64,000 nt of DNA, taken from positions 1-64,000 of the forward strand of contig JALENY010000029.1 in the NCBI GenBank assembly GCA_022767285.1. Direction: 5' to 3'. Positions 14,781 through 24,256 of this stretch are shown here, in pieces. The notes beneath the pieces were generated by a model, which ran no database searches, was not told where the DNA came from, and saw nothing but the letters and a program-made list of their open reading frames with translations. How positions within the stretch are numbered: position 1 is the stretch's first letter; the number at the start of each line of letters is the position of its first letter. Made by a program: the position numbers and the translations under genes. The stretch comes from Lachnospiraceae bacterium. GTDB taxonomy: Bacteria; Bacillota; Clostridia; Lachnospirales; Lachnospiraceae.

Positions 14781-15722
14781 ATGAAATATATTATTAAAAA
14801 AATAGGTACTCTCATATTGACATTGTTCATCATTTCATTTCTGTCTTTCCTGGCTTTCCAGATTATACCCGGAGATGCGGCCCTCTCCCGACTGGGAACA
14901 GATGCCACGCCGGAACAGGTGGAGGCTTTGCGGGAGGAAATGGGACTGAATGCACCGATGCTCGTGCGATATGGAAACTGGCTGAAGGATTTTGTGTCCG
15001 GAGATTTCGGAACTTCCTACAGCTACAATATGCCGGTATCTGAGATGCTGGCAGGAAAACTACCTATTACATTGGTTTTGACTGCCCTATCCTTTCTTCT
15101 GATTCTTGCCATCTCCATACCGCTCGGCTTATTCACCGGATCCAGAGAGGGAAGCAGGCTTGACCGGGCTACCATGATGGCAAATCAGGTGCTGATGTCG
15201 ATTCCTGGATTTTTCCTGGGAATCCTGATCACTGCTGTGTTGGGTCTGGGCATGAAACTGTTTATTCCGGGTGCTTATGTTTCGTATCGGGAAGATTTCG
15301 GCGGATTTCTCTATTATTTGATTTTTCCGGCCATAGCAATTGCGCTGCCCAAATGTGCCATGGGAGTGAAAATGCTTCGGAGTTCCGTGATCGGACAGCT
15401 CCACATGGATTATGTACGCACTGCTTACAGCAAAGGAAATTCACAGCACAGGGTTATGTATCATCATATCCTGAAAAATGCCATGATTCCGGTCCTGACC
15501 TTCTGGGCGCTGACTATTTCGGATATTGTGGCCAACAGTATTATTATAGAACAGGTATTTACGATTCCGGGACTTGGCAGTATGCTGATCCAATCGATTT
15601 CAAACCGCGATTACCCTGTTGTGCAGGCGATCATCGTTATGGTAGCGGGACTGGTGGTTGTGATCAATTTCCTGGTGGATCTTTTGTATACCAAAATCGA
15701 TCCACGTGTAACGATTGAGTAG
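14781..15722 (+). CDS. Oligopeptide ABC transporter permease, OppB type
   Basis: Protein of 313 residues from ATG 14781, chosen because GGAGAGGAGG precedes it; an in-frame ATG at 14760 lies upstream of that site. Six membrane segments, with the first at residues 9-29. The family marker near the C-terminus is the EAA-like loop DYVRTAYSKGNSQHRVMYHH, followed by the conserved NAMIPVLTFW. Forms the channel together with the next gene's product. Confidence 0.92.
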   Translation: MKYIIKKIGTLILTLFIISFLSFLAFQIIPGDAALSRLGTDATPEQVEALREEMGLNAPMLVRYGNWLKDFVSGDFGTSYSYNMPVSEMLAGKLPITLVLTALSFLLILAISIPLGLFTGSREGSRLDRATMMANQVLMSIPGFFLGILITAVLGLGMKLFIPGAYVSYREDFGGFLYYLIFPAIAIALPKCAMGVKMLRSSVIGQLHMDYVRTAYSKGNSQHRVMYHHILKNAMIPVLTFWALTISDIVANSIIIEQVFTIPGLGSMLIQSISNRDYPVVQAIIVMVAGLVVVINFLVDLLYTKIDPRVTIE

Positions 15723-15857
15723 AAAAACGGAAATAACAATTGCCAACCATGTATTTCGCAAAACAGAAATGCGAAACAGGATCTGCAGAATAAAATGAGA
15801 AAAAGATTCGAAACAAAAATTGCAGCAGAACAGTCTGACAGAGAAGGAAACAAATTC

Positions 15858-16658
15858 ATGAAAAAAAAGAGAAAGAACTACAATATAATCATTGGAGGCA
15901 CCATCGCGGCAGCGATGGCTCTTTTTGTGCTCGTGGGACTGTTTTATACACCATATGATCCGGATGCAATGAATGGATCTGCAAAATTTGCTGCGCCGTC
16001 TCTGCAGCATTTTTTTGGCTGCGATCAGTTTGGCCGGGACATTTTCAGCCGTGTGCTTAAAGGCAGCGGAACCACCTTTTTGGTGGCTGTCAGTACCGTG
16101 ATCCTCGGCGCCGGAACCGGAACGGTGATCGGTGTTTTGACCGGCTATATCGGCGGATGGTTTGATGAAATCCTTATGAGAATCAATGATGTTATTGTAT
16201 CATTTCCCAGTATTTTGCTTGCATTGGTTTTCATAAGTATTTTAAGCCCCGGCAAGTACAACGTGATTCTTGCTCTTGGGATCATCTTTATTCCCAGCTT
16301 TGCCCGTCTGGTGCGAAGCGAATATATCAAAAACAAAAATCTGGATTATGTGGCCAGTGCCCGTCTCATGGGTGTCGGGAAATTTCGGATTATGTTTGTG
16401 CACATTCTGCCGAATGCTCTGCCAACGCTGCTGGCCTCGGTTGCCATCGGTTTTAACAATGCAGTTTTGGCAGAGGCCGGTATGAGTTATCTTGGAATCG
16501 GTGTTCAGCCGCCGGATGCCAGCCTGGGAAGAATGCTTTCCGAATCCCAGACCTATCTGGGCAACGCTCCCTGGTGTGTGATTTTTCCGGGCCTTGCCGT
16601 GATTCTGATGGTTCTCGGAGTGGGACTTTTAAGTGACGGTCTGCAGAAACGGGGCTGA
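15858..16658 (+). CDS. Oligopeptide ABC transporter permease, OppC type
   Basis: Protein of 266 residues from ATG 15858 (AGAAGGAAA upstream; the frame is open to an ATG at 15795, with a poorer ribosome site). One N-terminal membrane helix is followed by FFGCDQFGRDIFSRVLKGS, the hallmark of OppC/DppC permeases, then the EAA loop DYVASARLMGVGKFRIMFVH and five more membrane segments. Pairs with the OppB-type permease to form the pore. Confidence 0.92.
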   Translation: MKKKRKNYNIIIGGTIAAAMALFVLVGLFYTPYDPDAMNGSAKFAAPSLQHFFGCDQFGRDIFSRVLKGSGTTFLVAVSTVILGAGTGTVIGVLTGYIGGWFDEILMRINDVIVSFPSILLALVFISILSPGKYNVILALGIIFIPSFARLVRSEYIKNKNLDYVASARLMGVGKFRIMFVHILPNALPTLLASVAIGFNNAVLAEAGMSYLGIGVQPPDASLGRMLSESQTYLGNAPWCVIFPGLAVILMVLGVGLLSDGLQKRG

Positions 16659-16780
16659 CATAATAGGAAAGATCCCATGAAAATATAAGAACAAAGGTGT
16701 TCTTGAAGGCAACTATGCACCAGTGAAGAATGTATGGTCTGCATTTTTGCGAATTGGTATTGAAAAACGAGGAAAAAAAT

Positions 16781-17593
16781 ATGTTAGACATTAATCATCT
16801 GAACATACAATTTCATGATACAGAACCGGTGACAAATGCAGTCACCGATTTTTCGCTGCAGATGAAACCCGGTGAGATTGTGGGAATTGTGGGCGAGTCC
16901 GGCTCCGGCAAAACCATGACGGCGCTTTCTATGATGGGGCTTCTGAACCGGTATGCCAAAACCAGCGGTGAAATCTGGTTCCAGGGAAAAAATCTGTTGG
17001 AATTAAATAATCAGGAACTGCAGAGAATAAGAGGAAAAGATATCGGTATGATTTTCCAGGAGCCCATGACTTCCTTAAACCCTGTTTTGCGTATTGGTGA
17101 ACAGGTAGAGGAGGGCCTTCGACTGCATCAGGAACTGACGAAAGAAGAATACCGGTCTCAGGCGTTAAAAATGCTTCAGGCAGCCGAACTGCCGAACCCG
17201 GAGGAGGTCTACGGAAAATATCCCCATGAGTTGTCCGGAGGTATGCGGCAGCGTGTGATGATTGCCTCGGCGTTGATCTGTGATCCGGCGCTTTTGATCG
17301 CAGATGAACCGACGACCGCATTGGATGTGACCATTCAGAGGCAGATTATTCAGCTCTTAAAATGGATCAACCAGAAAAAGGGAACGGCTATTATGTTTAT
17401 TTCCCATAATCTTGGGGTGGTGCAGGAACTTTGTGATCGTGTTGTGGTTATGTATAAGGGGAAAATCGTGGAGCAAGGCTATATTGATGATGTTTTTTAT
17501 CATCCGCAGGATGATTACACGAAACGTCTGCTGGATGCCATTCCAACCAGAACGCATTCTCTGCGCAGGCGGAAACAACCTGCGGATATATGA
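16781..17593 (+). CDS. Oligopeptide ABC transporter ATPase, OppD type
   Basis: Protein of 270 residues from ATG 16781. Walker A GESGSGKT (about 37-44), Q-loop [11 protein letters not shown], signature LSGGMRQR, Walker [13 protein letters not shown], and the H-loop FISHNLG. It lacks most of the C-terminal oligopeptide/dipeptide extension, which commonly brings OppD to about 320 residues, so it is a short form. Works as a heterodimer with the OppF-type ATPase. Between the two lies a 49-base tandem repeat. Confidence 0.92.
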   Translation: MLDINHLNIQFHDTEPVTNAVTDFSLQMKPGEIVGIVGESGSGKTMTALSMMGLLNRYAKTSGEIWFQGKNLLELNNQELQRIRGKDIGMIFQEPMTSLNPVLRIGEQVEEGLRLHQELTKEEYRSQALKMLQAAELPNPEEVYGKYPHELSGGMRQRVMIASALICDPALLIADEPTTALDVTIQRQIIQLLKWINQKKGTAIMFISHNLGVVQELCDRVVVMYKGKIVEQGYIDDVFYHPQDDYTKRLLDAIPTRTHSLRRRKQPADI

Positions 17594-17613
17594 AGATACG
17601 ATGAGGGCGGCAT

Positions 17614-17751
17614 ACCATGATGCCGGAAAGCGCGGCGAATTAAGGAAATACCCTGCGGGTATACCATAATGCCGGAAAGCGCGGCGAATTAAGGAAATAC
17701 CCTGCGGGTATACCATAATGCCGAAAAGCACGGCGAATTAAGGAAATGCCT
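17614..17751 (+). repeat. 49-base tandem repeat, about 2.8 copies, between oppD- and oppF-type genes
   Basis: Units start at 17614, 17663 and 17712, each opening ACCATAATGCCGGAAAGC (first unit: ACCATGATG) and containing CGGCGAATTAAGGAAAT. The first two also contain the small palindrome ATACCC-TGC-GGGTAT. The copies differ by only a few bases. There are no spacers between units, so this is not CRISPR. Degenerate relatives lie at 14686-14764 in the same operon. Confidence 0.85.
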
Positions 17752-17770
17752 GTCAAACGGAGGAAATAGT

Positions 17771-18511
17771 TTGGGTACAATATTGGAATTGAGACATGTC
17801 AACAGCTGGTACAAAATAAAATCAAAAAATCCCTTCCAATCCAACGCAACCAGGAAAAAACAAGTATTGAAAGATATCAGTTTTTCCATACAGGAAGGTG
17901 AAATCCTCGGCCTGGTGGGCGAGAGTGGCTGCGGAAAATCCACATTGGCCAAAACGATCCTGGGTTTTATTAAAGATGTGGATGGGACGATCGTGCGCGG
18001 GACCGATCAAATGCAGATGATTTTTCAGGATCCCTATGGTTCCCTGAACCCAAGCAAGACCATCGGATGGATTCTGGAGGAACCGCTGCGCATGCAGGGA
18101 AAAACTGACCGGGAAATGCGCCGCGAAAAAGTTGAAAAAATGCTTAAAAAAGTCGGATTGGAACCTTCCTATTATAATCGGTATCCCAGAGAACTGAGCG
18201 GCGGTCAGAGACAGCGTGTCAGCATTGCCATTGCATTGATCCAGGGAAGCAAACTGATCCTGGCGGATGAACCGGTATCCGCCCTTGATGTGACCATTCA
18301 AAAACAGATTATGGAACTGATGCTGTCCCTCCAGGAAGAGCTGGGTCTCACCTATCTGTTTATTTCTCATGACCTGAATGTGATTTATCAGATGTGCGAC
18401 CGCGTCATGGTCATGAAAAACGGGCGTATCGTGGAGATCGGAGATGTGGAGCAGGTTTACACCAAACCAAAGTCAGATTACACAAAAAAATTATTGGAAG
18501 CATCCTGCTAA
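17771..18511 (+). CDS. Oligopeptide ABC transporter ATPase, OppF type
   Basis: Protein of 246 residues starting with TTG at 17771, supported by GGAGG eight bases upstream. Walker A GESGCGKS (about 51-58), Q-loop IFQDPYGSLNP, signature LSGGQRQR, Walker B LILADEPVSALD, H-loop FISHDLN. The segment WYKIKSKNPFQSNATRKKQVLK before Walker A (quoted here only to locate it, about 14-33) fits OppF-type N-termini. Last gene of the transporter operon; the pyrH promoter lies in its last codons. Confidence 0.92.
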   Translation: MGTILELRHVNSWYKIKSKNPFQSNATRKKQVLKDISFSIQEGEILGLVGESGCGKSTLAKTILGFIKDVDGTIVRGTDQMQMIFQDPYGSLNPSKTIGWILEEPLRMQGKTDREMRREKVEKMLKKVGLEPSYYNRYPRELSGGQRQRVSIAIALIQGSKLILADEPVSALDVTIQKQIMELMLSLQEELGLTYLFISHDLNVIYQMCDRVMVMKNGRIVEIGDVEQVYTKPKSDYTKKLLEASC

Positions 18512-18522
18512 TATGCTATAAT
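18494..18522 (+). promoter_or_regulatory. Promoter of the pyrH block
   Basis: TTGGAA (18494-18499), 17 bases, extended -10 TGC-TATAAT (18514-18522). It overlaps the end of the oppF-type gene. The leader carries a hairpin, CAGTGCC/GGGCACTG (18541-18567). Confidence 0.7.
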
Positions 18523-18599
18523 GTACAGGTAGATAAGAAGCAGTGCCGATTTTTGACGGGCACTGGCGGATTCGACAAAATATACTATCTGAGGTGCAT

Positions 18600-19295
18600 A
18601 TGAAAAGAGTACTTTTAAAATTAAGCGGTGAAGCCCTTGCCGGCGATAAGAAGACCGGTTTTGATGAACCGACGGTCGTAAAAGTGGCGAAGCAGGTAAA
18701 AGAGCTGGTTGATCAGGGCATGGAAATCGGTATCGTGATCGGCGGCGGCAATTTCTGGAGAGGACGAAGCAGTGAAAATATTGACCGTACAAAAGCGGAT
18801 CAGATCGGCATGCTGGCCACCATTATGAATTGTATCTATGTTTCTGAGATTTTCAGAAGTGAAGGCATGATGACCTCTGTTTTGACTCCGTTTGAATGCG
18901 GTTCCTTTACGAAACTTTATTCAAAAGATCGTGCAAATAAGTATTTTGCACATGGTATGGTAGTATTTTTCGCAGGAGGAACAGGACATCCGTATTTTTC
19001 CACCGATACTGCTACGGTACTTCGGGCCATTGAGATTGAAGCTGAGACGATACTTCTGGCAAAATCCATCGACGGTGTGTATGACAGTGACCCGGCTGCC
19101 AATTCGGAGGCGAAAAAATACAGTGAAGTAAGCATTGATGAAGTAATCGAGAAAAATCTGAAAGTTGTGGATATGACCGCATCCATTCTTTGCAGAGACA
19201 ACAGAATGCCGATGCTGGTTTTCGGACTGAATGAGGAAAACAGCATTGTCAATGCGGCAAAAGGACAAATAAACGGTACCGTTGTGACCGTATAA
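18600..19295 (+). CDS. pyrH: UMP kinase
   Basis: Protein of 231 residues from ATG 18600. Phosphorylates UMP to UDP in pyrimidine nucleotide synthesis; cytoplasmic hexamer of the amino-acid-kinase fold. Visible: KRVLLKLSGEALAG at the start, IVIGGGNFWRGR (about 41-52), FFAGGTGHPYFSTDT and the C-terminal DNRMPMLVFGL. Length is normal. Followed by frr after 19 bases, as in most Firmicutes. Confidence 0.96.
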   Translation: MKRVLLKLSGEALAGDKKTGFDEPTVVKVAKQVKELVDQGMEIGIVIGGGNFWRGRSSENIDRTKADQIGMLATIMNCIYVSEIFRSEGMMTSVLTPFECGSFTKLYSKDRANKYFAHGMVVFFAGGTGHPYFSTDTATVLRAIEIEAETILLAKSIDGVYDSDPAANSEAKKYSEVSIDEVIEKNLKVVDMTASILCRDNRMPMLVFGLNEENSIVNAAKGQINGTVVTV

Positions 19296-19314
19296 TGAGC
19301 AGGAGGATATAGGA

Positions 19315-19869
19315 ATGGATGCAAAAATTCAGGTATATGATGACAAAATGACAAAAACAATGAAGAATCTGGAGGCAGAGTTTCTGACCATCCGTGCCGG
19401 CCGTGCCAACCCCCACGTTCTGGACAAGATCACCGTAGACTATTACGGAACACAGACCAACATCCAGCAGGTGGCAAATGTTACAGTGCCGGAAGCACGC
19501 ATGATTCAAATACAGCCCTGGGAATCTTCCCTGATCAAAAAGATTGAGAAGGCAATCCTTCAGTCGGACATAGGAATCAATCCGAACAATGACGGTAAAG
19601 TGATCCGCCTGATTTTCCCGGAACTGACCGAGGAACGCAGAAAAGATCTGGCAAAAGATGTCAAGAAAAAAGGTGAGGCTGCCAAAGTAGCAGTTCGAAA
19701 TATCCGCCGTGATGCAAACGATGCATTGAAGAAACTGGGCAAAAGTTCAGATGTTTCCGAGGATGAAGTAAAGGATCTGGAAGAAAAAGTTCAGAAGATG
19801 ACAGACAGCTATATCAAAAAGATTGACAAAGCTGTTGAAGAAAAATCCAAAGAGATTATGACCGTTTAA
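19315..19869 (+). CDS. frr: Ribosome recycling factor
   Basis: Protein of 184 residues. With EF-G it splits ribosomes after termination. Visible: the N-terminal helix ending in LRAGRANP-like FLTIRAGRANPHVLDKITVDYYG (in part, about residues 25-45), the hinge TVPEARMIQIQPW, and the conserved EERRKDLAKDVKKKGEAAKVA region (in part). Ribosome site AGGAGG. Second gene of the pyrH block. Confidence 0.97.
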   Translation: MDAKIQVYDDKMTKTMKNLEAEFLTIRAGRANPHVLDKITVDYYGTQTNIQQVANVTVPEARMIQIQPWESSLIKKIEKAILQSDIGINPNNDGKVIRLIFPELTEERRKDLAKDVKKKGEAAKVAVRNIRRDANDALKKLGKSSDVSEDEVKDLEEKVQKMTDSYIKKIDKAVEEKSKEIMTV

Positions 19870-20029
19870 GATTACTTGTGAGGGCTGTTGTAGGTAGTGG
19901 TATTGTCTCGGGTTATATATTGTGTCGTAGGGCAGGGGGTCTCCCTGACAGTTATCGCAGAATATATGATCCGGGGGCCGCATTCTATGGCAGCCCTGTT
20001 TGCGCAGCAAAGGATGAGGGGGACGCAGA

Positions 20030-20059
20030 CAGCCGGATTCAGGTAACCGGCTGTTTCTG
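20030..20059 (+). terminator. Terminator-like hairpin between frr and uppS
   Basis: CAGCCGG and CCGGCTG pair (20030-20036 with 20047-20053), followed by TTTCTG. The 295-base spacer 19870-20164 holds no gene I can support; another small hairpin, CAGGG/CCCTG, lies near 19937. Confidence 0.45.
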
Positions 20060-20164
20060 CCATGGCTTTATTTGATTTTTGAATACGAAATAGATGGATA
20101 ATTCCTTACTGGCTGTAAGGGCTATTAACCATAAATATATTGTAGTAGGAAAGGAAGAGCCTTT

Positions 20165-20884
20165 ATGAAAGTACCGGAACGTGTGCCGCAGCACATAGCG
20201 ATCATTCTGGACGGAAACGGCCGATGGGCCAAAAGCAAGGGCATGCCGCGCCATTACGGCCATGTGAAAGGCTGTCAGAATCTGGAAAGAATATGTGATA
20301 TTGTAAAAGATATCGGCGTAAAATATCTGACCGTATATGCTTTTTCTACGGAAAACTGGAAACGTTCAAAAGAAGAAGTGGACGGTCTGATGGATATTTT
20401 CCGGAGCTATTTGAAAAAATGTATGAAGAGTGCCAAAAAAAACAATATGCGTATCCGGGTGATCGGTGATCCTTCGGCGTTTCCGGAGGATCTGCAGAAA
20501 AGCATTGCGGAACTGGAGGAATATTCCAGCCGGTTTGATTCGATTTACTTCAATATTGCACTGAATTATGGCAGCCGTGATGAGATTGCACGTGCCGTGC
20601 GCCGCATGGGCGTAGATGTGAAAAACGGCGTGCTCGACCCGACACAGATTACGGAAAATACCATTTCCGACTATCTGGATACGGCAGGAATCCCGGATCC
20701 GGATCTTATGATCCGTACCAGCGGAGAACAGCGCTTGTCCAATTTCCTCATGTGGCAGCTGGCCTATACGGAGTTCTACTTTACCGATGTGCCATGGCCG
20801 GACTTCCACAAAAAGGAATTAATTCAGGCTATAGAGAAATATAATGCAAGAGACAGACGATACGGCGCTGTGAAGGAGGAGTGA
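20165..20884 (+). CDS. uppS: Isoprenyl transferase (undecaprenyl diphosphate synthase)
   Basis: Protein of 239 residues. Makes the C55 lipid carrier for cell-wall synthesis from farnesyl diphosphate and isopentenyl diphosphate. The active-site motif DGNGRWAK (about 18-25) contains the catalytic aspartate; YAFSTENWKRS, LNYGSRDEI and DLMIRTSGEQRLSNFLMWQ (in part) are the other conserved cis-prenyltransferase regions. Ribosome site AAAGGAAG. The cdsA ribosome site overlaps its last codons. Confidence 0.96.
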   Translation: MKVPERVPQHIAIILDGNGRWAKSKGMPRHYGHVKGCQNLERICDIVKDIGVKYLTVYAFSTENWKRSKEEVDGLMDIFRSYLKKCMKSAKKNNMRIRVIGDPSAFPEDLQKSIAELEEYSSRFDSIYFNIALNYGSRDEIARAVRRMGVDVKNGVLDPTQITENTISDYLDTAGIPDPDLMIRTSGEQRLSNFLMWQLAYTEFYFTDVPWPDFHKKELIQAIEKYNARDRRYGAVKEE

Positions 20885-20888
20885 CATT

Positions 20889-21683
20889 ATGTTTAAGACA
20901 CGTTTGCTGAGCGGGATTGTACTGGTGCTGGTGGCTTTGATCACGATCATCAGCGGAGGTCCAATCCTTTTTATGACGCTTTTGTGTGTTTCCCTGATCG
21001 GTATGCAGGAACTGTACCGCGTCATGGGTGTTCGTGGAGAAAAATTTAATCTGCTTCAGGCTGCCGGTTACGCGGGCATTATTCTTTATTATGGATTGGT
21101 TTATTTCGGTTTGGCACAGTACGGAGAACTGGCGCTGATCGGCGGCCTGATTCTGATTCTGTTTGTTTATGTATTTACATATCCGAAGTATCAGGCCAAT
21201 CAGATTATGGCAGCTTTCTTCGGTATTGTATACGTGGGTGTGATGCTCGCCTATATTTATCAGACCCGCATGCTGGAAGCGGATGGAAAATTTCTGGTCT
21301 GGCTGGTATTTATCTGTTCCTGGGGGTGCGATACTTGTGCATACTGTGTCGGTGTGCTCATCGGAAAGCACAAAATGGCACCTGTCCTCAGCCCGAAAAA
21401 ATCCGTGGAAGGAGCTGTCGGTGGTGTTGTAGGAGCTGCACTCATCGGAGTCATTTATGCGGCTGTTCTGAACCGGAATATGGTCATGTACGGTATTATC
21501 AGTGCGGTTGGTGCTCTGGTATCGATGGTTGGCGATCTGGCAGCTTCTGCTATCAAGCGTAATATGGGTATTAAAGATTACGGTACCCTGATTCCGGGTC
21601 ATGGAGGTATTCTCGATCGCTTTGACAGTGTGATTATCACGGCACCTATTATTTATTATTTGTCGCTTTTTTTATTAGGCTGA
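20889..21683 (+). CDS. cdsA: Phosphatidate cytidylyltransferase
   Basis: Protein of 264 residues with about seven membrane segments. Makes CDP-diacylglycerol for phospholipid synthesis. The C-terminal signature DYGTLIPGHGGILDRFDSV (about residues 229-247) is diagnostic; KKSVEGAVGG is the second conserved region. It starts four bases after the uppS stop behind GAAGGAGG, so translation is probably linked. Confidence 0.95.
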   Translation: MFKTRLLSGIVLVLVALITIISGGPILFMTLLCVSLIGMQELYRVMGVRGEKFNLLQAAGYAGIILYYGLVYFGLAQYGELALIGGLILILFVYVFTYPKYQANQIMAAFFGIVYVGVMLAYIYQTRMLEADGKFLVWLVFICSWGCDTCAYCVGVLIGKHKMAPVLSPKKSVEGAVGGVVGAALIGVIYAAVLNRNMVMYGIISAVGALVSMVGDLAASAIKRNMGIKDYGTLIPGHGGILDRFDSVIITAPIIYYLSLFLLG

Positions 21684-21704
21684 TCTTGAGACGGGCGTGA
21701 GAGA

Positions 21705-21733
21705 TTGAAATCTAAGCCTGGAAGTCTTATAAT
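21705..21733 (+). promoter_or_regulatory. Promoter ahead of dxr
   Basis: TTGAAA (21705-21710), 17 bases, TATAAT (21728-21733). It adds a second entry point to the block for dxr and rseP. Confidence 0.7.
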
Positions 21734-21769
21734 ATGTGGTAATTTGCACGAAGCAGGGAGAAAAATCAT

Positions 21770-22912
21770 ATGAAAAAAATAGCTATTTTAGGATCGACCG
21801 GTTCCATCGGAACCCAGACCCTGGAAGTTGTGCGAGCCAATGGTGATATACAGGTACTGGCTTTAAGTGCAGGGCGGAACATTCGTGTTCTGGAGGAACA
21901 GATCCGGGAGTTCTCGCCGAGGCTGGCAGCTGTCTGGGATAAAGACGCGGCTATGGAACTGGCCGTAAAAGTTGCGGACACGGACACAAAGGTCATCTCC
22001 GGCATGGAAGGACTGATGGAACTGGCCCGAATGGAGGAAGTGGAGATACTGGTTACGGCCATAGTAGGTATGATCGGTATCCGTCCCACTATGGAGGCCA
22101 TCAAAGCAGGCAAGGATATTGCACTGGCGAACAAAGAAACACTTGTCACCGCAGGCCATCTGATCATGAAAATGGCGAAGGAATACGGAGTGAAAATCCT
22201 TCCGGTTGACAGTGAACACAGCGCTATTTTTCAATGTGTCCATCAGGAAGAGCGAAAAGGAATTGAAAAACTTCTGATTACAGCTTCCGGCGGACCATTT
22301 CGCGGTATGAAAACGAAAGATCTGGAAAAAGTAACCGTAGAAGATGCGCTGAAACATCCAAACTGGGCCATGGGGCAGAAAATTACGATCGATTCTGCCA
22401 CACTGGTAAACAAGGGACTTGAAGTCATGGAAGCAAAATGGCTTTTTGGTATGGATATCGATCACATTCAGGTGGTTGTGCAGCCAAAGAGTATCATTCA
22501 TTCCATGGTTGAGTTTAAAGACGGAGCAGTCATGGCACAGCTTGGAACTCCGGACATGAAACTTCCCATTCAGTATGCGCTGTACTATCCGCAGCGCCGT
22601 TATCTGAAAGGGGACCGTCTGGATTTTACGACTCTGACGCAGATTACCTTTGAAACTCCGGATATGGAGACTTTTTTGGGTCTGCCCATGGCGCTGGAAG
22701 CCGGGCGTATCGGCGGAAGTATGCCGACGGTCTACAATGCGGCCAACGAGCTGGCGGTAGCCCTTTTCCTCCGGAAAAAGATAGGATTCCTTGATATTTA
22801 CAGGATCATCCGGGACGCGATGGATGCCCATGCGGTCATCTGCGAACCTTTACTGGAGGAAATATTGGAGACGGAACAGAAGACTTATGAACGAATAAAT
22901 GCAAGGTGGTAA
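21770..22912 (+). CDS. dxr: 1-deoxy-D-xylulose 5-phosphate reductoisomerase
   Basis: Protein of 380 residues. Second step of the MEP isoprenoid pathway, NADPH-dependent. Visible: Rossmann start IAILGSTGSIGTQTLEVV (in part, about residues 3-20), the substrate loop LPVDSEHSAIFQC, and HPNWAMGQKITIDSATLVNK (in part). Length is normal. It feeds the isoprenoid pathway used by uppS upstream. Only two bases separate its stop from rseP's start. Confidence 0.96.
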   Translation: MKKIAILGSTGSIGTQTLEVVRANGDIQVLALSAGRNIRVLEEQIREFSPRLAAVWDKDAAMELAVKVADTDTKVISGMEGLMELARMEEVEILVTAIVGMIGIRPTMEAIKAGKDIALANKETLVTAGHLIMKMAKEYGVKILPVDSEHSAIFQCVHQEERKGIEKLLITASGGPFRGMKTKDLEKVTVEDALKHPNWAMGQKITIDSATLVNKGLEVMEAKWLFGMDIDHIQVVVQPKSIIHSMVEFKDGAVMAQLGTPDMKLPIQYALYYPQRRYLKGDRLDFTTLTQITFETPDMETFLGLPMALEAGRIGGSMPTVYNAANELAVALFLRKKIGFLDIYRIIRDAMDAHAVICEPLLEEILETEQKTYERINARW

Positions 22913-22913
22913 A

Positions 22914-24203
22914 ATGAAAATAATTATTGCGCTTCTCATATTCAGCGCCATTATCCTGTTCCATGAACTGGGACATTTTTTGCTGGCAAAGATGAATGGA
23001 ATTGTGGTTACGGAATTTTCTCTCGGTATGGGACCGAGGCTTCTGAGTTTTGAAAAAGGGGGAACCAGATATTCCTGGAAACTGCTGCCTTTTGGCGGTT
23101 CCTGCATGATGCTGGGCGAAGACGGAAGCGAGGATACGGAAGGCGCTTTTAATACGAAAAGACCGGATCAGAGGATCGCGGTTATCGCAGCAGGACCGAT
23201 TTTCAACTTTATTCTTGCTTTTGCAGCTTCAGTTGTGATCATCAGTGTCGTGGGCTATGATCCGGCTGAAATTTTGCAGGTGGAAGAGGAAAGTCCGGCA
23301 GCAGAGGCGGGACTTGAAGTCGGTGATCAGATCATCCGTTTTCAGGGGAAAAATGTGGATATTTCCCGGGATGTATCAACGTACATGAATCTGACAGGCG
23401 TTGCACCGGGAGAAGAAGTGCAGATGACTGTGCTGCGAGACGGAAAAAAAGAAGAACTCTCTTTCACACCGGCTACTTATGAACGGTATATTCTCGGGTT
23501 TACCGGTGTGTATGACCAGGATCGTGTTCAGATTACCAATCTGGTGGAAAACTATCCCATGAGCCAGAGCAAAGTCTGCGAAGGAGACTATCTGACCAGC
23601 ATCAATGGCTACTATTTTAAATCCTATGAAGACTGGAGCAATTATCTGGCGGAGCATCCGATGACAGAGGAGCCGGTTACGATCACTTATGAGAGAGATG
23701 GACTTGGCTATGAGGAAACGCTCATACCGAAAGCGACCACAAGCATGACGATGGGATTTGGCTACAATGTGGGGCGTGTGAAGACTACTGCAATGGGTGT
23801 TCTTAAGTATAGTTTTATTGAAATTAAATACTGGATCAAAACGACTCTGCAGAGTCTGAAACTTCTGATAACAGGACAATTCGGTCTGAAAGATATGTCG
23901 GGGCCGGTAGGTGTGGTGGACATTATTGGAGATACGTATGAGCAGGCAAAATCAGAAGGAATTCTCATGGTAGTCCTGAATATGTTGAATCTGGTGGTGC
24001 TGCTCTCTGCAAACCTGGGTGTGATGAATCTGCTGCCCATTCCTGCTCTGGATGGCGGCAGACTGGTATTTCTGATCATCGAAGCGGTGCGTGGCAAAGC
24101 CATTGACCGGGAAAAAGAAGGAATGGTGCATTTTGTGGGTCTTATGCTGCTGATGCTTCTGATGATCGTCGTTATGTTTAATGATATTCAGAAATTGTTC
24201 TGA
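22914..24203 (+). CDS. rseP: RIP metalloprotease RseP (site-2 protease)
   Basis: Protein of 429 residues from ATG 22914 (AAGGTGG upstream). Intramembrane zinc protease that cuts anti-sigma factors and signal-peptide remnants. HELGH (about 18-22) gives two zinc ligands; the third is in NLLPIPALDGGRLVF near the C-terminus. A PDZ domain sits in the middle (about 115-185, EESPAAEAGLEVGDQII). About four membrane segments. Typical position behind dxr. Confidence 0.95.
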   Translation: MKIIIALLIFSAIILFHELGHFLLAKMNGIVVTEFSLGMGPRLLSFEKGGTRYSWKLLPFGGSCMMLGEDGSEDTEGAFNTKRPDQRIAVIAAGPIFNFILAFAASVVIISVVGYDPAEILQVEEESPAAEAGLEVGDQIIRFQGKNVDISRDVSTYMNLTGVAPGEEVQMTVLRDGKKEELSFTPATYERYILGFTGVYDQDRVQITNLVENYPMSQSKVCEGDYLTSINGYYFKSYEDWSNYLAEHPMTEEPVTITYERDGLGYEETLIPKATTSMTMGFGYNVGRVKTTAMGVLKYSFIEIKYWIKTTLQSLKLLITGQFGLKDMSGPVGVVDIIGDTYEQAKSEGILMVVLNMLNLVVLLSANLGVMNLLPIPALDGGRLVFLIIEAVRGKAIDREKEGMVHFVGLMLLMLLMIVVMFNDIQKLF

Positions 24204-24256
24204 GAATAAGGACGCCCGCATAGACATTAGGTAAAGCGCATTTTGAGGTGGACAGT

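Noticed and set aside
17614-17751. CRISPR array
   Set aside because: The units follow each other with no variable spacers and no cas genes are near.
21863-22831. 322-codon open frame on the - strand
   Set aside because: Antisense shadow of dxr.
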